Positions 23,675 to 32,247 of a stretch of 33,765 nt of DNA are shown here, piece by piece. Made by a program: the position numbers and the translations under genes. The stretch is from an uncultured Prevotellaceae bacterium (lineage in GTDB: Bacteria; Bacteroidota; Bacteroidia; Bacteroidales; Bacteroidaceae). The stretch lies in assembly GCA_937877605.1 (NCBI GenBank), contig CALFJA010000115.1, forward strand, positions 1-33,765, in the 5' to 3' direction. The notes beneath the pieces are model-generated. The model ran no database searches. It saw only the letters and a list, made by a program, of their open reading frames with translations, and was not told the origin of the DNA. Position 1 is the first letter of the stretch. Every line of letters begins with the position of its first letter.

Positions 23675-24426
23675 TTCTTGTGCTTTTGCGATTTGAGATA
23701 AGCCTCAAGGGCACTGCTCATGGAAGGATATTCCTGCGTGGGAGCCTCGAAGTCCAGACGCAACCCTTCTTCCTTCACCGTTGCGGCCGTGGCGGCACCG
23801 AATGTGCCGATACGAATGTCGCCCTGCTTGAAATCCGGAAAGTTCTTCAACAAGGCCTTCACCCCTGTCGGACTGAAGAAGGCGAGCAGGTCGTAGTCGA
23901 ACTGCGCCTTTTCCTCTTCGGTAAAGTCGTTGCTCACGGTGCGATACATCACACATTCGGTGTGGTTCAACTTCTTGGCATCGAGCAAGTTCTTGATATC
24001 GTCGTTGTGGACGCTGCTCAGCGGCACCAGGAATTTCTCCGTCTTGTGCTTCAGCATGGTCGGGATCAAATCGTCAATCTTGCCCGTCGTGCCGAAGAAC
24101 ACCTTCCGCTTGCGATACTGGATGTACTTCTGTATGTAGAGAGCGATGGTCTCTATCATGCAGAAATACTTCATGTCCTCGGGTATTGTGATGCGCATTT
24201 CCTTGGCCAAAGTAAAGAAATGGTCGATGGCGTGACGGGAAGTGAACACCACGGCCGTGTAATCCAGGATGTTAACTTTCTGTTGCCGGAATTCCTTTGC
24301 GGTGAGGGGTTCCACCTTGAAGAACGGACGAAACACGATATCCACATCTTGCGACTCCTGAATGCGGTAATACGGCGATTTGTCGCTACTTGGCTTAGGC
24401 TGGGAAATCAGAACTTTCTTTATCAT
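23671..24426 (-). CDS. hemD: Uroporphyrinogen-III synthase (HemD-like)
   Basis: 251 residues. HemD closes and inverts the linear tetrapyrrole hydroxymethylbilane to make uroporphyrinogen III in haem and corrinoid synthesis. The sequence has the two-domain pattern of the family: KKVLISQPKP at the start, YTAVVFTSRHAIDHFF (residues about 57-72), and DYDLLAFFSPTGVKALLKNFP with IGTFGAATAATVKEEGLRLD (about 178-225). HemD families are poorly conserved, so identification rests on these motifs and on the position next to rnpA and yidD, which is conserved in Bacteroidota as I recall it. No other hem genes are visible here. Confidence 0.85.
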   Translation of the reverse strand: MIKKVLISQPKPSSDKSPYYRIQESQDVDIVFRPFFKVEPLTAKEFRQQKVNILDYTAVVFTSRHAIDHFFTLAKEMRITIPEDMKYFCMIETIALYIQKYIQYRKRKVFFGTTGKIDDLIPTMLKHKTEKFLVPLSSVHNDDIKNLLDAKKLNHTECVMYRTVSNDFTEEEKAQFDYDLLAFFSPTGVKALLKNFPDFKQGDIRIGTFGAATAATVKEEGLRLDFEAPTQEYPSMSSALEAYLKSQKHKK

Positions 24427-24434
24427 TTCGGTTT

Positions 24435-25436
24435 TTAAATATTAACTTTCAAATAGTTGTTGGTCAGCATCAGCACCCCCCACAGGAATGAGACAGGCAC
24501 TATTTCAAGGGCGCAAAGGTACAAAATAATTTGCAGAAAAGCATTCCTCGACTGAAAAAAGATGCTGTATATCTTGTAGACAGACAGGATTTTGACGAAA
24601 ACAAGAATGGCAAGAAGATACACATAGACAAAATGCAGGGACACATTGACGAATATCTGCATCAGCACGAGGGGGAAGGCCAGTATTCCTTCCAACCCAG
24701 CCAGCAAGAGGAAGGTTTTCAACCACTGTGCAGCCTGGACTTGCTGGAAGAATACATTGTTCACAATGGTGTACAGGACCAGCTTGGTCAGGAAGTAAGC
24801 CGCTATGGTTGCAGTGTAGATGCCGATAATCTGATAGTTGTTCAGGATGAAGAAATCTGCCGCTTGCTCCCGGGTATAGAAAAAGGCAAGCAAGGCAAAG
24901 AGCAGACAGGTTTGCAGTACGAGGTAGAATTGCAGGCGTATTTCGGTCGATGTCTCGTTCAGTTCGCCGCTGTTGCCACCTCTCAACCTAAAAAAGTTCT
25001 TGGCCGAGTGTATCAGAGCCTTCTTGGTGGCAGAGAAAATGGTTATGGTAATGAGCAGGCTGGCCAGCAGCAGGCCGGTGACAAGGCTGTCGTTGGCCAA
25101 GGAATATGGGACGGGCGAGCCTTCGATACCCTTGGGCTTGGCTTTCGCCTCAGTCTTTAGGGAGGAGACCCAGTCGAAGAAGGATGTGCTCTCGTAAAGA
25201 CCAGCACCTTCGTTCAGCGTGTCAGTTGCGGCAACGGGCTCAAGTGTGTCGGCAGGCTGGTCCAAGTTCGTCTCCATCGTCCTCTCTTCCGATGGTACGG
25301 CAACGGCCTTCTGCACCACAACAGTCTCCTGTGTCTTGGATGGCTGTACGGTTGCGATGGTCTGCCGGGCATTTTCCGTCGGGAGTACGGCTTCTGCCCC
25401 TTGCTGGATTGAAAGCGAGTCGGCTACTTGATACAT
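24435..25436 (-). CDS. DUF4271 domain-containing membrane protein
   Basis: 333 residues from the ATG at 25436, which shares one base with the metK stop (TGATG). The N-terminal 115 residues are hydrophilic and low in complexity (Gln, Glu, Thr, Val-rich). The C-terminal part has about five or six membrane helices (LVTGLLLASLLITITIF, FYLVLQTCLLFALLAFFY, YTATIAAYFLTKLVLYTIV, FLLLAGLEGILAFPLVLMQIF, YVYLLAILVFVKILSVYKIY, IILYLCALEIVPVSFLWGVL) and the pattern of DUF4271, a Bacteroidota family. No function is known. Tight spacing on both sides places it in the metK-tyrS operon, 8 bases before hemD. Confidence 0.85.
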   Translation of the reverse strand: MYQVADSLSIQQGAEAVLPTENARQTIATVQPSKTQETVVVQKAVAVPSEERTMETNLDQPADTLEPVAATDTLNEGAGLYESTSFFDWVSSLKTEAKAKPKGIEGSPVPYSLANDSLVTGLLLASLLITITIFSATKKALIHSAKNFFRLRGGNSGELNETSTEIRLQFYLVLQTCLLFALLAFFYTREQAADFFILNNYQIIGIYTATIAAYFLTKLVLYTIVNNVFFQQVQAAQWLKTFLLLAGLEGILAFPLVLMQIFVNVSLHFVYVYLLAILVFVKILSVYKIYSIFFQSRNAFLQIILYLCALEIVPVSFLWGVLMLTNNYLKVNI

Positions 25437-26692
25437 CAAAGTCCGAATGCCTTTTTAATCTCTCCAATACGGTCCAGCTTTTCCCAGGTGAAGAGTTCCA
25501 CCTCTAGTTCAAGCGTAGGATGATAGTGGGAGGTGAATGTCTTCTTCACAATTTCGTTCTTGCGGCCCATGTGTCCGTAGGCAGCTGTCTCCAGATAGAT
25601 GGGCTGGCGGAGCTTCAGCATTCGCTCGATGGCCTTCGGGCGTAAATCGAACAGCTGCACTATGCGCTCGGCGATCTCACCGTCGGTAAGCCGGACATTG
25701 CTTCTTCCATAGGTATTGACGAACACACTTACGGGTTCCGCCACACCAATGGCATAGCTAACCTGCACAAGCATCTCGTCGGCAACACCCGCTGCCACCA
25801 TGTTCTTGGCTATATAGCGTGCGGCATAGGCTGCCGAGCGGTCCACCTTCGAAGAGTCCTTGCCCGAGAAGGCACCTCCGCCGTGGGCACCTTTACCTCC
25901 GTAGGTGTCCACTATAATCTTGCGTCCGGTCAGACCGGTGTCCCCGTGAGGCCCGCCTATGACGAACTTGCCCGTCGGATTCACCATAAACTTGATGTCG
26001 TCATTGAACAAACGGAGCACCTTTTCGGAGTGAATCTGTTCCTTGACGCGTGGTATCAGGATGTCTTTCACATCGCTGTAGATGCGCTGCAGCATGCGTT
26101 CTTCAGTGTCGAACTCATCGTGTTGTGTGGAGACTACGATGGTATGGATGCGCTGTGGCAGGTTGTCGTCGCTGTATTCCACGGTTACCTGGCTCTTTGC
26201 ATCCGGACGGAGATAGGTCATCTGCCGGCCTTCCTTGCGGATGTCGGCCAGCGTTCGCATGATAAGATGCGCCAGGTCGAGCGAGACTGGCATGTAGTTC
26301 TCCGTCTCGTTGGTGGCATACCCGAACATCATGCCCTGGTCTCCGGCTCCTTGTTCCTCCTCCTGGCCCCGATCCACACCCTGATTGATGTCGTTGCTCT
26401 GCTCATGTATGGCTGTGAGGATGCCACACGAGTTGCCGTCAAATTGGTATTCCGATTTGGTATAGCCAATGCGGTTGATGGTCCGGCGGGCAATGGTTTG
26501 CAGGTCGATGTACGCTTCCGAGCGGACTTCGCCCATGATGCAGACCTGCCCCGTGGTAACGAACGACTCAATGGCACAGCGGGCTGCCGGGTCATAGGCC
26601 AAGAATTGGTCTACGAGGGCATCGCTGATTTGGTCGGCCACCTTGTCCGGATGGCCTTCCGAGACTGATTCGGATGTGAAGAGATATGACAT
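25436..26692 (-). CDS. metK: S-adenosylmethionine synthetase
   Basis: 418 residues. It makes S-adenosylmethionine from methionine and ATP in the cytoplasm. Family motifs are present: YLFTSESVSEGHPDKVADQ with the first catalytic His, GAGDQGMMFGYA, VNPTGKFVIGGPHGDTGLTGRKIIVDTYGG, GGGAFSGKDSSKVDRSAAYAARY, and the carboxy-terminal YGHMGR. The length is a little above the E. coli enzyme (384). It is first of a six-gene run to tyrS and has its own promoter. No SAM riboswitch is possible upstream because the leader is only about 20 bases. Confidence 0.97.
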   Translation of the reverse strand: MSYLFTSESVSEGHPDKVADQISDALVDQFLAYDPAARCAIESFVTTGQVCIMGEVRSEAYIDLQTIARRTINRIGYTKSEYQFDGNSCGILTAIHEQSNDINQGVDRGQEEEQGAGDQGMMFGYATNETENYMPVSLDLAHLIMRTLADIRKEGRQMTYLRPDAKSQVTVEYSDDNLPQRIHTIVVSTQHDEFDTEERMLQRIYSDVKDILIPRVKEQIHSEKVLRLFNDDIKFMVNPTGKFVIGGPHGDTGLTGRKIIVDTYGGKGAHGGGAFSGKDSSKVDRSAAYAARYIAKNMVAAGVADEMLVQVSYAIGVAEPVSVFVNTYGRSNVRLTDGEIAERIVQLFDLRPKAIERMLKLRQPIYLETAAYGHMGRKNEIVKKTFTSHYHPTLELEVELFTWEKLDRIGEIKKAFGL

Positions 26693-26721
26693 AGCTTACC
26701 TTTCTTATTATTTTGCGCGTG

Positions 26722-26752
26722 CAAAGGTAATCGTTTTCGCCGACAGCACAAA
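26722..26752 (-). promoter_or_regulatory. Promoter of the metK-tyrS operon
   Basis: On the minus strand TTTG (26752-26749), a 19-base spacer and TACCTTTG (26729-26722) match the consensus. The TTTG touches the base of the hairpin that follows the M16 protease gene. Confidence 0.8.
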
Positions 26753-26784
26753 GAGAGCCGCCCGAAATTTACGGATGGCTCTCT
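26752..26784 (-). terminator. Hairpin downstream of the M16 protease gene
   Basis: AGAGAGCC (26752-26759) pairs with GGCTCTCT (26777-26784), and CCG with CGG further in. It starts 31 bases after the M16 stop codon on the minus strand. The T-run that follows on that strand is short, so it is a modest terminator, and it abuts the metK promoter. Confidence 0.6.
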
Positions 26785-26814
26785 GTTTATTTTGTTTGTA
26801 GGAATTTCCTGTTT

Positions 26815-29631
26815 TTACTCTTCCGGCAACATGCAAACGGTCACCTTGCTGCTGTCTTTGAGGAATTCCTTCATGAAAGCCTTGAGGGTTTCCGTGGTTT
26901 GTGCCTCCACAATGGCTTTGTAGTCGGTATCTTCGTCAATTCCATAGCGGTCGAACATCAGGACAGCGCCGCGCCAATAGCCATTGCTCTTGCGCTGGTC
27001 GTCAATGTTCTTGAGCATATATTCCTTCACTTTGGTAAGCATATCGTTGTCGATTTCCTCTGTCAGTGCGGGAACTTCCTTGCTCATGATGTCGAGGGCA
27101 ATTTCTTTCATCTCGGGTTTCATCGGGCAGTAGGCCAGGATAAGAGCCGTACGGTATTCCGGATCATATGAAGTCTGTCCCATGGCACCGCAAGAATAGG
27201 CGGCACTGGCATCCTCACGGATTTTCTTCAGGTAGATCATGGAGAGGATCTGTCCCACCATGTCGGCCTTGATGCTGTTCTCCAAGGTGTAAGGTATTTC
27301 CTCGTTATGCCAGATCATGTAGGCAGTCGACTTCGGAGTTTCCATCTTTCTGGTAAAGATGTTCTCCAACTGCCCCTGAGCCAGTTTGTTGACGACATGT
27401 CCTTCGGGATTGACTTTCTTTGCAGGAAGGGCACCCAGGTATTGGCAGATGAGCGGACGGATGGTCTCCTCGTCATAGTTTCCGATGATGGTGAAGTCCC
27501 ATCCCTTTGCCGAGGCGGTGCGCTCCTTTGCCATCTGGAGGATACGGTCGTAGTTAATCTTGCCGAGGTCTTCCACCTTAAGTGGGGTCATGCGCGGATT
27601 GTGGCCGTAAAGTGTAGCTGTAAGGGTATCGCTCAGTGCTACTTCCGGAGTCAGTTCGCGGTTCTTCAGCATTACTTCCATCTGGCTGATGTATTTGTCA
27701 ACCGACTGCTGGTCCTTGTTGATGGCTGTGAAATAGAGGTAAACCATCTGGAGCATGGTCTCCACATCCTTCGGGGTAGAGTTACCGGAGACTGCCGTAT
27801 ACTTGCTGTCCATGCTGAGGTCGGCGTTTGCCACCTTGCCAGCCAAGGCCTTCTCGAGTTCCGTAGAGGAGAAGTTGCCGAGTCCGCTGTGACCGATAAC
27901 ATCGTTGAACACCTTGATGTTCACGAAGTCTTCCGCTCCATACAGGGATGATCCGCCGTTGCCACGGCCGCTGAGCAGCACCTGGTCTTTCTTCAGGTCG
28001 GTCTTCTTCAGGCGTACCTTCACGCCGTTGGAGAGTTCAAGGACGGTATAGTCGAACTTGGCACCCTTTGTTTCCGACTTAATCTTACCGGCTTTCGGCA
28101 ATTTAGTAATGAGGGGTTCGTCCTTCACATTGTCCACGAAGGCTTCCACTTCGGCGTTACGGGCCTCGTTAACGGCATTCAGCAGTCCTTCCTCTGTAGG
28201 ATAGACGGCGCCTTCCTTCTCGTTGTTGAAGCTCAGCACCACGAGGTTCTTGTTGCCTTCGGGTGCAAGTTGTCCCATCACTTGGTTCACGGCCTCCACC
28301 GGCAGATTTGGAATCAGCTGCTTCATGGTCTGATAGGTGAAGTCGAGACTGGGCAGCGGGTCATTCTCCAGGAAGTAGCGGCGAATCTGTCCGTAGAATT
28401 GTGAGTTGTAACGCTTGTCCTTATTCTCCATCTGTCGGTCGAGAGAGGCTTCGTAGTCGGCGGTGAAGCGTTTGTATTCGGTAGGCGTGAATCCATGCTG
28501 TGCGGCACGTTTCACTTCGGTCAGGACGGTCTTCACGGCGGCTTCGGTCAGCGACATGTCCTTCGGAGTGATGGAGATACTGAAAGCATCCTTGGTCTTT
28601 GCGTAGATGTACTGTCCGTAGTAGCTTCCTGCTCCCACATAGGGGCAGTCGGGCTGCTGGGCAAGTTCCTCCAGACGCTTGTTGAGCATGTGAGTGGCTG
28701 CGTCTACCATGTAGTCTGTAATGGTGTAGGCCAGGGTTTGTTTCATCTCTGCGGGGAAAGGATCTGACTTGAACATAATGTCGATTGCGGAAACTTCCTG
28801 CTCCTTGTCCTTGTCTACAATGACGATGGGCTCGTCGTTGTCAGGCACGGGTTCGTCCACGATAGGAATGATTGGGTCTGGGTTCTGGATGGGGCCGAAC
28901 AGTTCCTTGATCTTTGCTTCCACTGCATCGACATCAACATCGCCCACAACGATGATGCCCTGGTTTGTAGGATGGTACCATTTCTCATAGTAGTCGCGCA
29001 GTTCCTGGGGTGAGAAATTGTCGACAACGCTCATCAGTCCGATGGGATAACGCACGCCGTACTTCGATCCGGGGTAGAGTTTCGGAAGGTTGCGCTCAAA
29101 CATACGGCTGCTGGCCGAAGTGCGCAGACGCCACTCCTCATGGATAACGCCGCGTTCCTTGTCAATCTCCTCGGGGTCGAGTGTCAGTCCGTCGGCCCAG
29201 TCGCGGAGGATGAGCAGGCAACTGTCGACGGCACCCGAGCGGGTGGTCGGTACATTATCGATATTGTAGACCGTCTGGTCGATGCTGGTATAGGCATTCA
29301 GGTCGCGTCCGAACTGCACGCCGATGCTCTCGCAGTAGCGGATAAGTTCATTGCCCTTGAAGTTGTCCGATCCGTTGAATGCCATGTGCTCCAGGAAGTG
29401 GGCCAAGCCGCGCTGGCTCTCTTCTTCCTGAATGGAGCCCACCTTTTGGGCAATGTAGAAGTTGGCACGGTGCTCAGGCCAGTTGTTGTAGCGGATGAAA
29501 TAGGTCAGTCCGTTGTCCAACTTGCCGATGCGCACATCGGGATCAACAGGCACGGGAGGCATCTCCATCTGGGCCTGTGACATGCCGGCTACCATTAAGA
29601 AGGCTGCCAAGAGAATTTGTCTGAGTTTCAT
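26815..29631 (-). CDS. Exported M16-family (insulinase/pitrilysin) zinc metalloprotease
   Basis: 938 residues from the ATG at 29631; a TTG codon 9 bases upstream is less likely. It has a signal peptide (MKLRQILLAAFLMVAGMSQAQ). The zinc motif HFLEH (H78, E81, H82) sits in GLAHFLEHMAFNGSDNFKGNEL, and the third ligand is probably E159 in EEIDKERGVIHEEW, 77 residues on, as in pitrilysin. The chain has the two M16 halves typical of this family, and the second half lacks an HxxEH. Such proteases degrade peptides in the periplasm or at the cell surface. It is a single gene with its own promoter and palindrome. Confidence 0.95.
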   Translation of the reverse strand: MKLRQILLAAFLMVAGMSQAQMEMPPVPVDPDVRIGKLDNGLTYFIRYNNWPEHRANFYIAQKVGSIQEEESQRGLAHFLEHMAFNGSDNFKGNELIRYCESIGVQFGRDLNAYTSIDQTVYNIDNVPTTRSGAVDSCLLILRDWADGLTLDPEEIDKERGVIHEEWRLRTSASSRMFERNLPKLYPGSKYGVRYPIGLMSVVDNFSPQELRDYYEKWYHPTNQGIIVVGDVDVDAVEAKIKELFGPIQNPDPIIPIVDEPVPDNDEPIVIVDKDKEQEVSAIDIMFKSDPFPAEMKQTLAYTITDYMVDAATHMLNKRLEELAQQPDCPYVGAGSYYGQYIYAKTKDAFSISITPKDMSLTEAAVKTVLTEVKRAAQHGFTPTEYKRFTADYEASLDRQMENKDKRYNSQFYGQIRRYFLENDPLPSLDFTYQTMKQLIPNLPVEAVNQVMGQLAPEGNKNLVVLSFNNEKEGAVYPTEEGLLNAVNEARNAEVEAFVDNVKDEPLITKLPKAGKIKSETKGAKFDYTVLELSNGVKVRLKKTDLKKDQVLLSGRGNGGSSLYGAEDFVNIKVFNDVIGHSGLGNFSSTELEKALAGKVANADLSMDSKYTAVSGNSTPKDVETMLQMVYLYFTAINKDQQSVDKYISQMEVMLKNRELTPEVALSDTLTATLYGHNPRMTPLKVEDLGKINYDRILQMAKERTASAKGWDFTIIGNYDEETIRPLICQYLGALPAKKVNPEGHVVNKLAQGQLENIFTRKMETPKSTAYMIWHNEEIPYTLENSIKADMVGQILSMIYLKKIREDASAAYSCGAMGQTSYDPEYRTALILAYCPMKPEMKEIALDIMSKEVPALTEEIDNDMLTKVKEYMLKNIDDQRKSNGYWRGAVLMFDRYGIDEDTDYKAIVEAQTTETLKAFMKEFLKDSSKVTVCMLPEE

Positions 29632-29713
29632 AAAATCCAATGTTTGTTAATAATGATGTTTTGTTATGCTTTATTTCTTTTGACGGATGAAAGGCTGTTT
29701 TTGCTACACTGGA

Positions 29714-29737
29714 GTGCAGAAATTCTGCACAAAAGTA
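29714..29737 (-). promoter_or_regulatory. M16 protease promoter element with abutting palindrome
   Basis: TACTTTTG on the minus strand (29737-29730) matches the -7 consensus, 99 bases before the ATG. Touching it downstream is a perfect 17-base palindrome, GTGCAGAA and TTCTGCAC around one A (29714-29730), at the predicted start site. It may be an operator or an RNA hairpin in the leader. No clear -33 TTTG is seen. Confidence 0.5.
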
Positions 29738-29813
29738 CACTTTTACAGTCTATTCGGGGCACTTGGGGCGCTTTTTTCACAATATTTATAAATATTTATA
29801 ACAAAAGGATGCC

Positions 29814-30737
29814 TCATTGCCCGTTTTTCCCGATGTTGCGTGGATGGTGCCTGAGTATTTCCTCCCGCAGCATCGTGGTGTCGACATGCATGTAAATCTC
29901 GGTTGTGCGGATGGATTCGTGGCCCAGCATGGTCTGGATGACGCGGAGGTCGGCGCCGCCCTTCAGCAGTTCGGTGGCGAAGGAATGGCGGAGGGTGTGG
30001 GGAGAGATGGTCTTTTTTATACCGGCCAGGGCGGCGGTTTCCTTTATCATGATGAGTATCATGGTGCGGGTGAGGTGGTTGCCGCGCCGGTTCAAGAATA
30101 CATAGTCTTCCTCGCCGGGCTTGATGCGCATCCGGTTGCGGTCGATGAACCACATCTGCAGTTCCTTTATGGCACTCTCGGAGATGGGTACGAGCCGCTC
30201 CTTGCTTCCCTTTCCCACCACGCGGAGGAACTGTTCGTCGAGGAACAGGTCGGAGAGCCGCAGCGACACCAGTTCCGACACGCGCAGTCCGCAGGAGAAG
30301 AGCAGTTCTATGATGGTCTTGTTGCGCTGTCCCTGCCACTGGCTGAGGTCGATGGCGGCCTCCATCCGGTCCACCTCCTCGGTGGAGAGGACTTCCGGCA
30401 GGTGCTCGCCCAGCGTGGGCGACTCCAGCAGTTCGGTGGGGTCGGCGGCTATGTAGTCTTCCATGAGCATGAAGCGGTAGAGCGAACGCACGCCGCTGAG
30501 CATCCTTGCCAGGCTGTTGGCACTGCGACCGGTCTCCCGCACCCAGGTGACATAGTGCTCCAGATCGGGCAGGGTCACACTTTCGGGTGTGAGATGGTGG
30601 TCCGACAGCCAGTGGAAATAGTTGTCCAGGTCGTGCTCATAGGCCTGAAGGGTATTGCCAGAGTAGTTGCATTCCAACTTCAGATAGCGGAGGTATCGCA
30701 GGCGCAGGCGGTCGCTGGATGGGGATTGGGACTTCAT
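29814..30737 (-). CDS. xerD: Site-specific tyrosine recombinase XerD
   Basis: 307 residues with N-terminal SAM-like core-binding domain (about 10-95) and C-terminal catalytic domain. Active-site residues are all visible: Arg152 in SCGLRVSEL, Lys176 in VVGKGSKERLVP, His247 and Arg250 in SPHTLRHSFA, His273 in LGHESIRTT, and Tyr282 in TEIYMHV. It resolves chromosome dimers at dif in the cytoplasm and has the length and sequence of the housekeeping enzyme. It overlaps nothing mobile and sits beside aroQ, which I recall as common in Bacteroidota. It follows the DUF3667 gene by 10 bases. Confidence 0.93.
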   Translation of the reverse strand: MKSQSPSSDRLRLRYLRYLKLECNYSGNTLQAYEHDLDNYFHWLSDHHLTPESVTLPDLEHYVTWVRETGRSANSLARMLSGVRSLYRFMLMEDYIAADPTELLESPTLGEHLPEVLSTEEVDRMEAAIDLSQWQGQRNKTIIELLFSCGLRVSELVSLRLSDLFLDEQFLRVVGKGSKERLVPISESAIKELQMWFIDRNRMRIKPGEEDYVFLNRRGNHLTRTMILIMIKETAALAGIKKTISPHTLRHSFATELLKGGADLRVIQTMLGHESIRTTEIYMHVDTTMLREEILRHHPRNIGKNGQ

Positions 30738-30747
30738 CTTGCACTTT

Positions 30748-31698
30748 TCACTGTAGTTTCACGACCATATAGGCAAACAAAGTGGCTAGTAAGATTGCCG
30801 CTACCACAATGAAGACAAACAGGATGAACGACAAGATACACACAGGAATGAAGTACAGCAGCAGCCGGCGCTTGGAGTATCCCGTCAGTTGGTGGAGCGC
30901 AACCAGGAGCATGAAGACGGCAAAGAAGTGGATGATGTCGGGCAGGCTGCCTATGGGCAAGCACAGGGCGAGGTAACCGTAGAGCAGATACATGTTCTCC
31001 ATATAGACCAGTGCCACCAGCAGTTCCGAATAGCGGAAGTCTGGAATGGCAGGGTTACGGCGCAGGAAGAGGTAGAGCGGCAGGGAAATGAGCGTGAGGA
31101 AAAACAGCATGAAGATGGCGGGATTGCGCTGTGCAAACGCCTTTGTCCCCTCAACGATGTCAATCACCTTGGCGAATGCCTGCTTGTCCACTTCGTCCAG
31201 GTCGGCGGAATCCATCTTCACCACATCCGACTTGGCCTCCTTGTCGTTCAGGACAAGTTCCGTTCCGGCTTTCTGTCCCCCTTCCTTCGCTTCCTTGGCT
31301 TTGGGATCATAGGAGAGAAGGAAGAAGAATGTAAACAGGATGAAGAACATCTTGAAGGGTGGGAAGTAGGCCGACTGCCGCCCGTTCAGATAGTCGCGTA
31401 TCATGTATCCCGGGCGGAGCAACAGGTCGCGGAGGGTTCGGAAGAAACCGCGGTTGCCCAGTCCCCACACATCCAGGAAGAGCAGGCCTGCCGTCTTGAA
31501 CGAGAAGCGCCCTACCTTGGCCGACTGTCCGCAACGGGGACAGAAGTTTCCCTGATAGTCCGTCTCGCAAGAGGCACAGCGCTGCCACTCTTCCGACAGC
31601 GGAGCCACCTGGTGCGGGCGGCGCTGCCACCTGCGAAAGGCACGCAGCCACACGGTACGGCGATGCCGGTTGGTTAGAATGCTATAGTCAAATGCCAT
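30748..31698 (-). CDS. DUF3667 membrane protein with zinc ribbon
   Basis: 316 residues. Near the N-terminus a zinc ribbon (CASCETDYQGNFCPRCGQ, about residues 41-58) matches DUF3667. A short conserved stretch (RDLLLRPGYMIRDYLNGRQ) then leads into a membrane helix (FKMFFILFTFFFLLSY, near 117-132). A hydrophilic, charged loop (about 133-190) follows, then four or so further helices to the C-terminus. No enzymatic motif is seen and the function is unknown. It is the first gene of a likely operon with xerD. Confidence 0.85.
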   Translation of the reverse strand: MAFDYSILTNRHRRTVWLRAFRRWQRRPHQVAPLSEEWQRCASCETDYQGNFCPRCGQSAKVGRFSFKTAGLLFLDVWGLGNRGFFRTLRDLLLRPGYMIRDYLNGRQSAYFPPFKMFFILFTFFFLLSYDPKAKEAKEGGQKAGTELVLNDKEAKSDVVKMDSADLDEVDKQAFAKVIDIVEGTKAFAQRNPAIFMLFFLTLISLPLYLFLRRNPAIPDFRYSELLVALVYMENMYLLYGYLALCLPIGSLPDIIHFFAVFMLLVALHQLTGYSKRRLLLYFIPVCILSFILFVFIVVAAILLATLFAYMVVKLQ

Positions 31699-31720
31699 GG
31701 ATGCTGAATCTTTATGCTGT

Positions 31721-31728
31721 CAAAGGTA
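31721..31728 (-). promoter_or_regulatory. Probable -7 element (TACCTTTG) for the DUF3667-xerD operon
   Basis: TACCTTTG on the minus strand, 23 bases before the ATG at 31698. The nearest TTTG is about 32 bases further, beyond the usual spacing. Confidence 0.5.
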
Positions 31729-31770
31729 CAATTATTCGCTTTATTTCCGATGCTTTTCTGCAAAAATTTG

Positions 31771-31778
31771 TACTTTTG
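31771..31778 (+). promoter_or_regulatory. Probable -7 element (TACTTTTG) for aroQ
   Basis: TACTTTTG on the + strand, 28 bases before the ATG at 31806. No clear -33 TTTG at 17-23 bases. Together with the element at 31721-31728 it forms a divergent promoter pair. Confidence 0.5.
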
Positions 31779-31805
31779 TCTTCCGTAATCAAACCATATC
31801 CTACG

Positions 31806-32231
31806 ATGAAACATATTCTCATTGTGAACGGCCCTAACCTTAACCTGCTGGGACTGCGCGAGCCGGACATCTACGGATGCCAGTCGATGGACGACTGCCT
31901 GGAGATGCTCCGCCGGACTTTTCCCGAGGTGGAACTGGACTATTACCAGAGCAATGTGGAGGGCGAACTCATCGACCGCATGCAGGAGGCTTTCGGCATT
32001 GCCGACGGCATCGTGCTGAACGCCGGAGCCTACACCCACACCAGCATTGCGCTGCACGACTGCATAAAGGCCATCGGCACGCCAGTGGTGGAGGTGCACA
32101 TCTCCAACATCTACCAACGCGAGGACTACCGCCACACATCGCTCATCAGCGGGGCATGCATCGGCGTCATCAGCGGTTTCGGCCTGGACAGTTACCGGCT
32201 GGCTATAGAGGCATTGCTGAAGCGACAGTAA
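31806..32231 (+). CDS. aroQ: 3-dehydroquinate dehydratase, type II
   Basis: 141 residues from the ATG at 31806; the open frame upstream runs through the promoter. It catalyses the third step of the shikimate pathway in the cytoplasm. Motifs: ILIVNGPNLNLLGLREPDIYG (Arg18 and Tyr23, the catalytic pair), VLNAGAYTHTSIAL and EVHISNIYQRE (His98). Length agrees with the dodecameric type II family (140-150). It is followed after 16 bases by the methyltransferase gene, probably on one transcript. Confidence 0.97.
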   Translation: MKHILIVNGPNLNLLGLREPDIYGCQSMDDCLEMLRRTFPEVELDYYQSNVEGELIDRMQEAFGIADGIVLNAGAYTHTSIALHDCIKAIGTPVVEVHISNIYQREDYRHTSLISGACIGVISGFGLDSYRLAIEALLKRQ

Positions 32232-32247
32232 ACAACAGGACACCGCC

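Noticed and set aside
26693..26721. SAM riboswitch before metK
   Set aside because: The predicted leader is about 20 bases, too short for any SAM aptamer.
29814..30737. Recombinase as a sign of a mobile element
   Set aside because: It is XerD-like in length and motifs, sits in a housekeeping context and has no direct repeats or cargo genes beside it.
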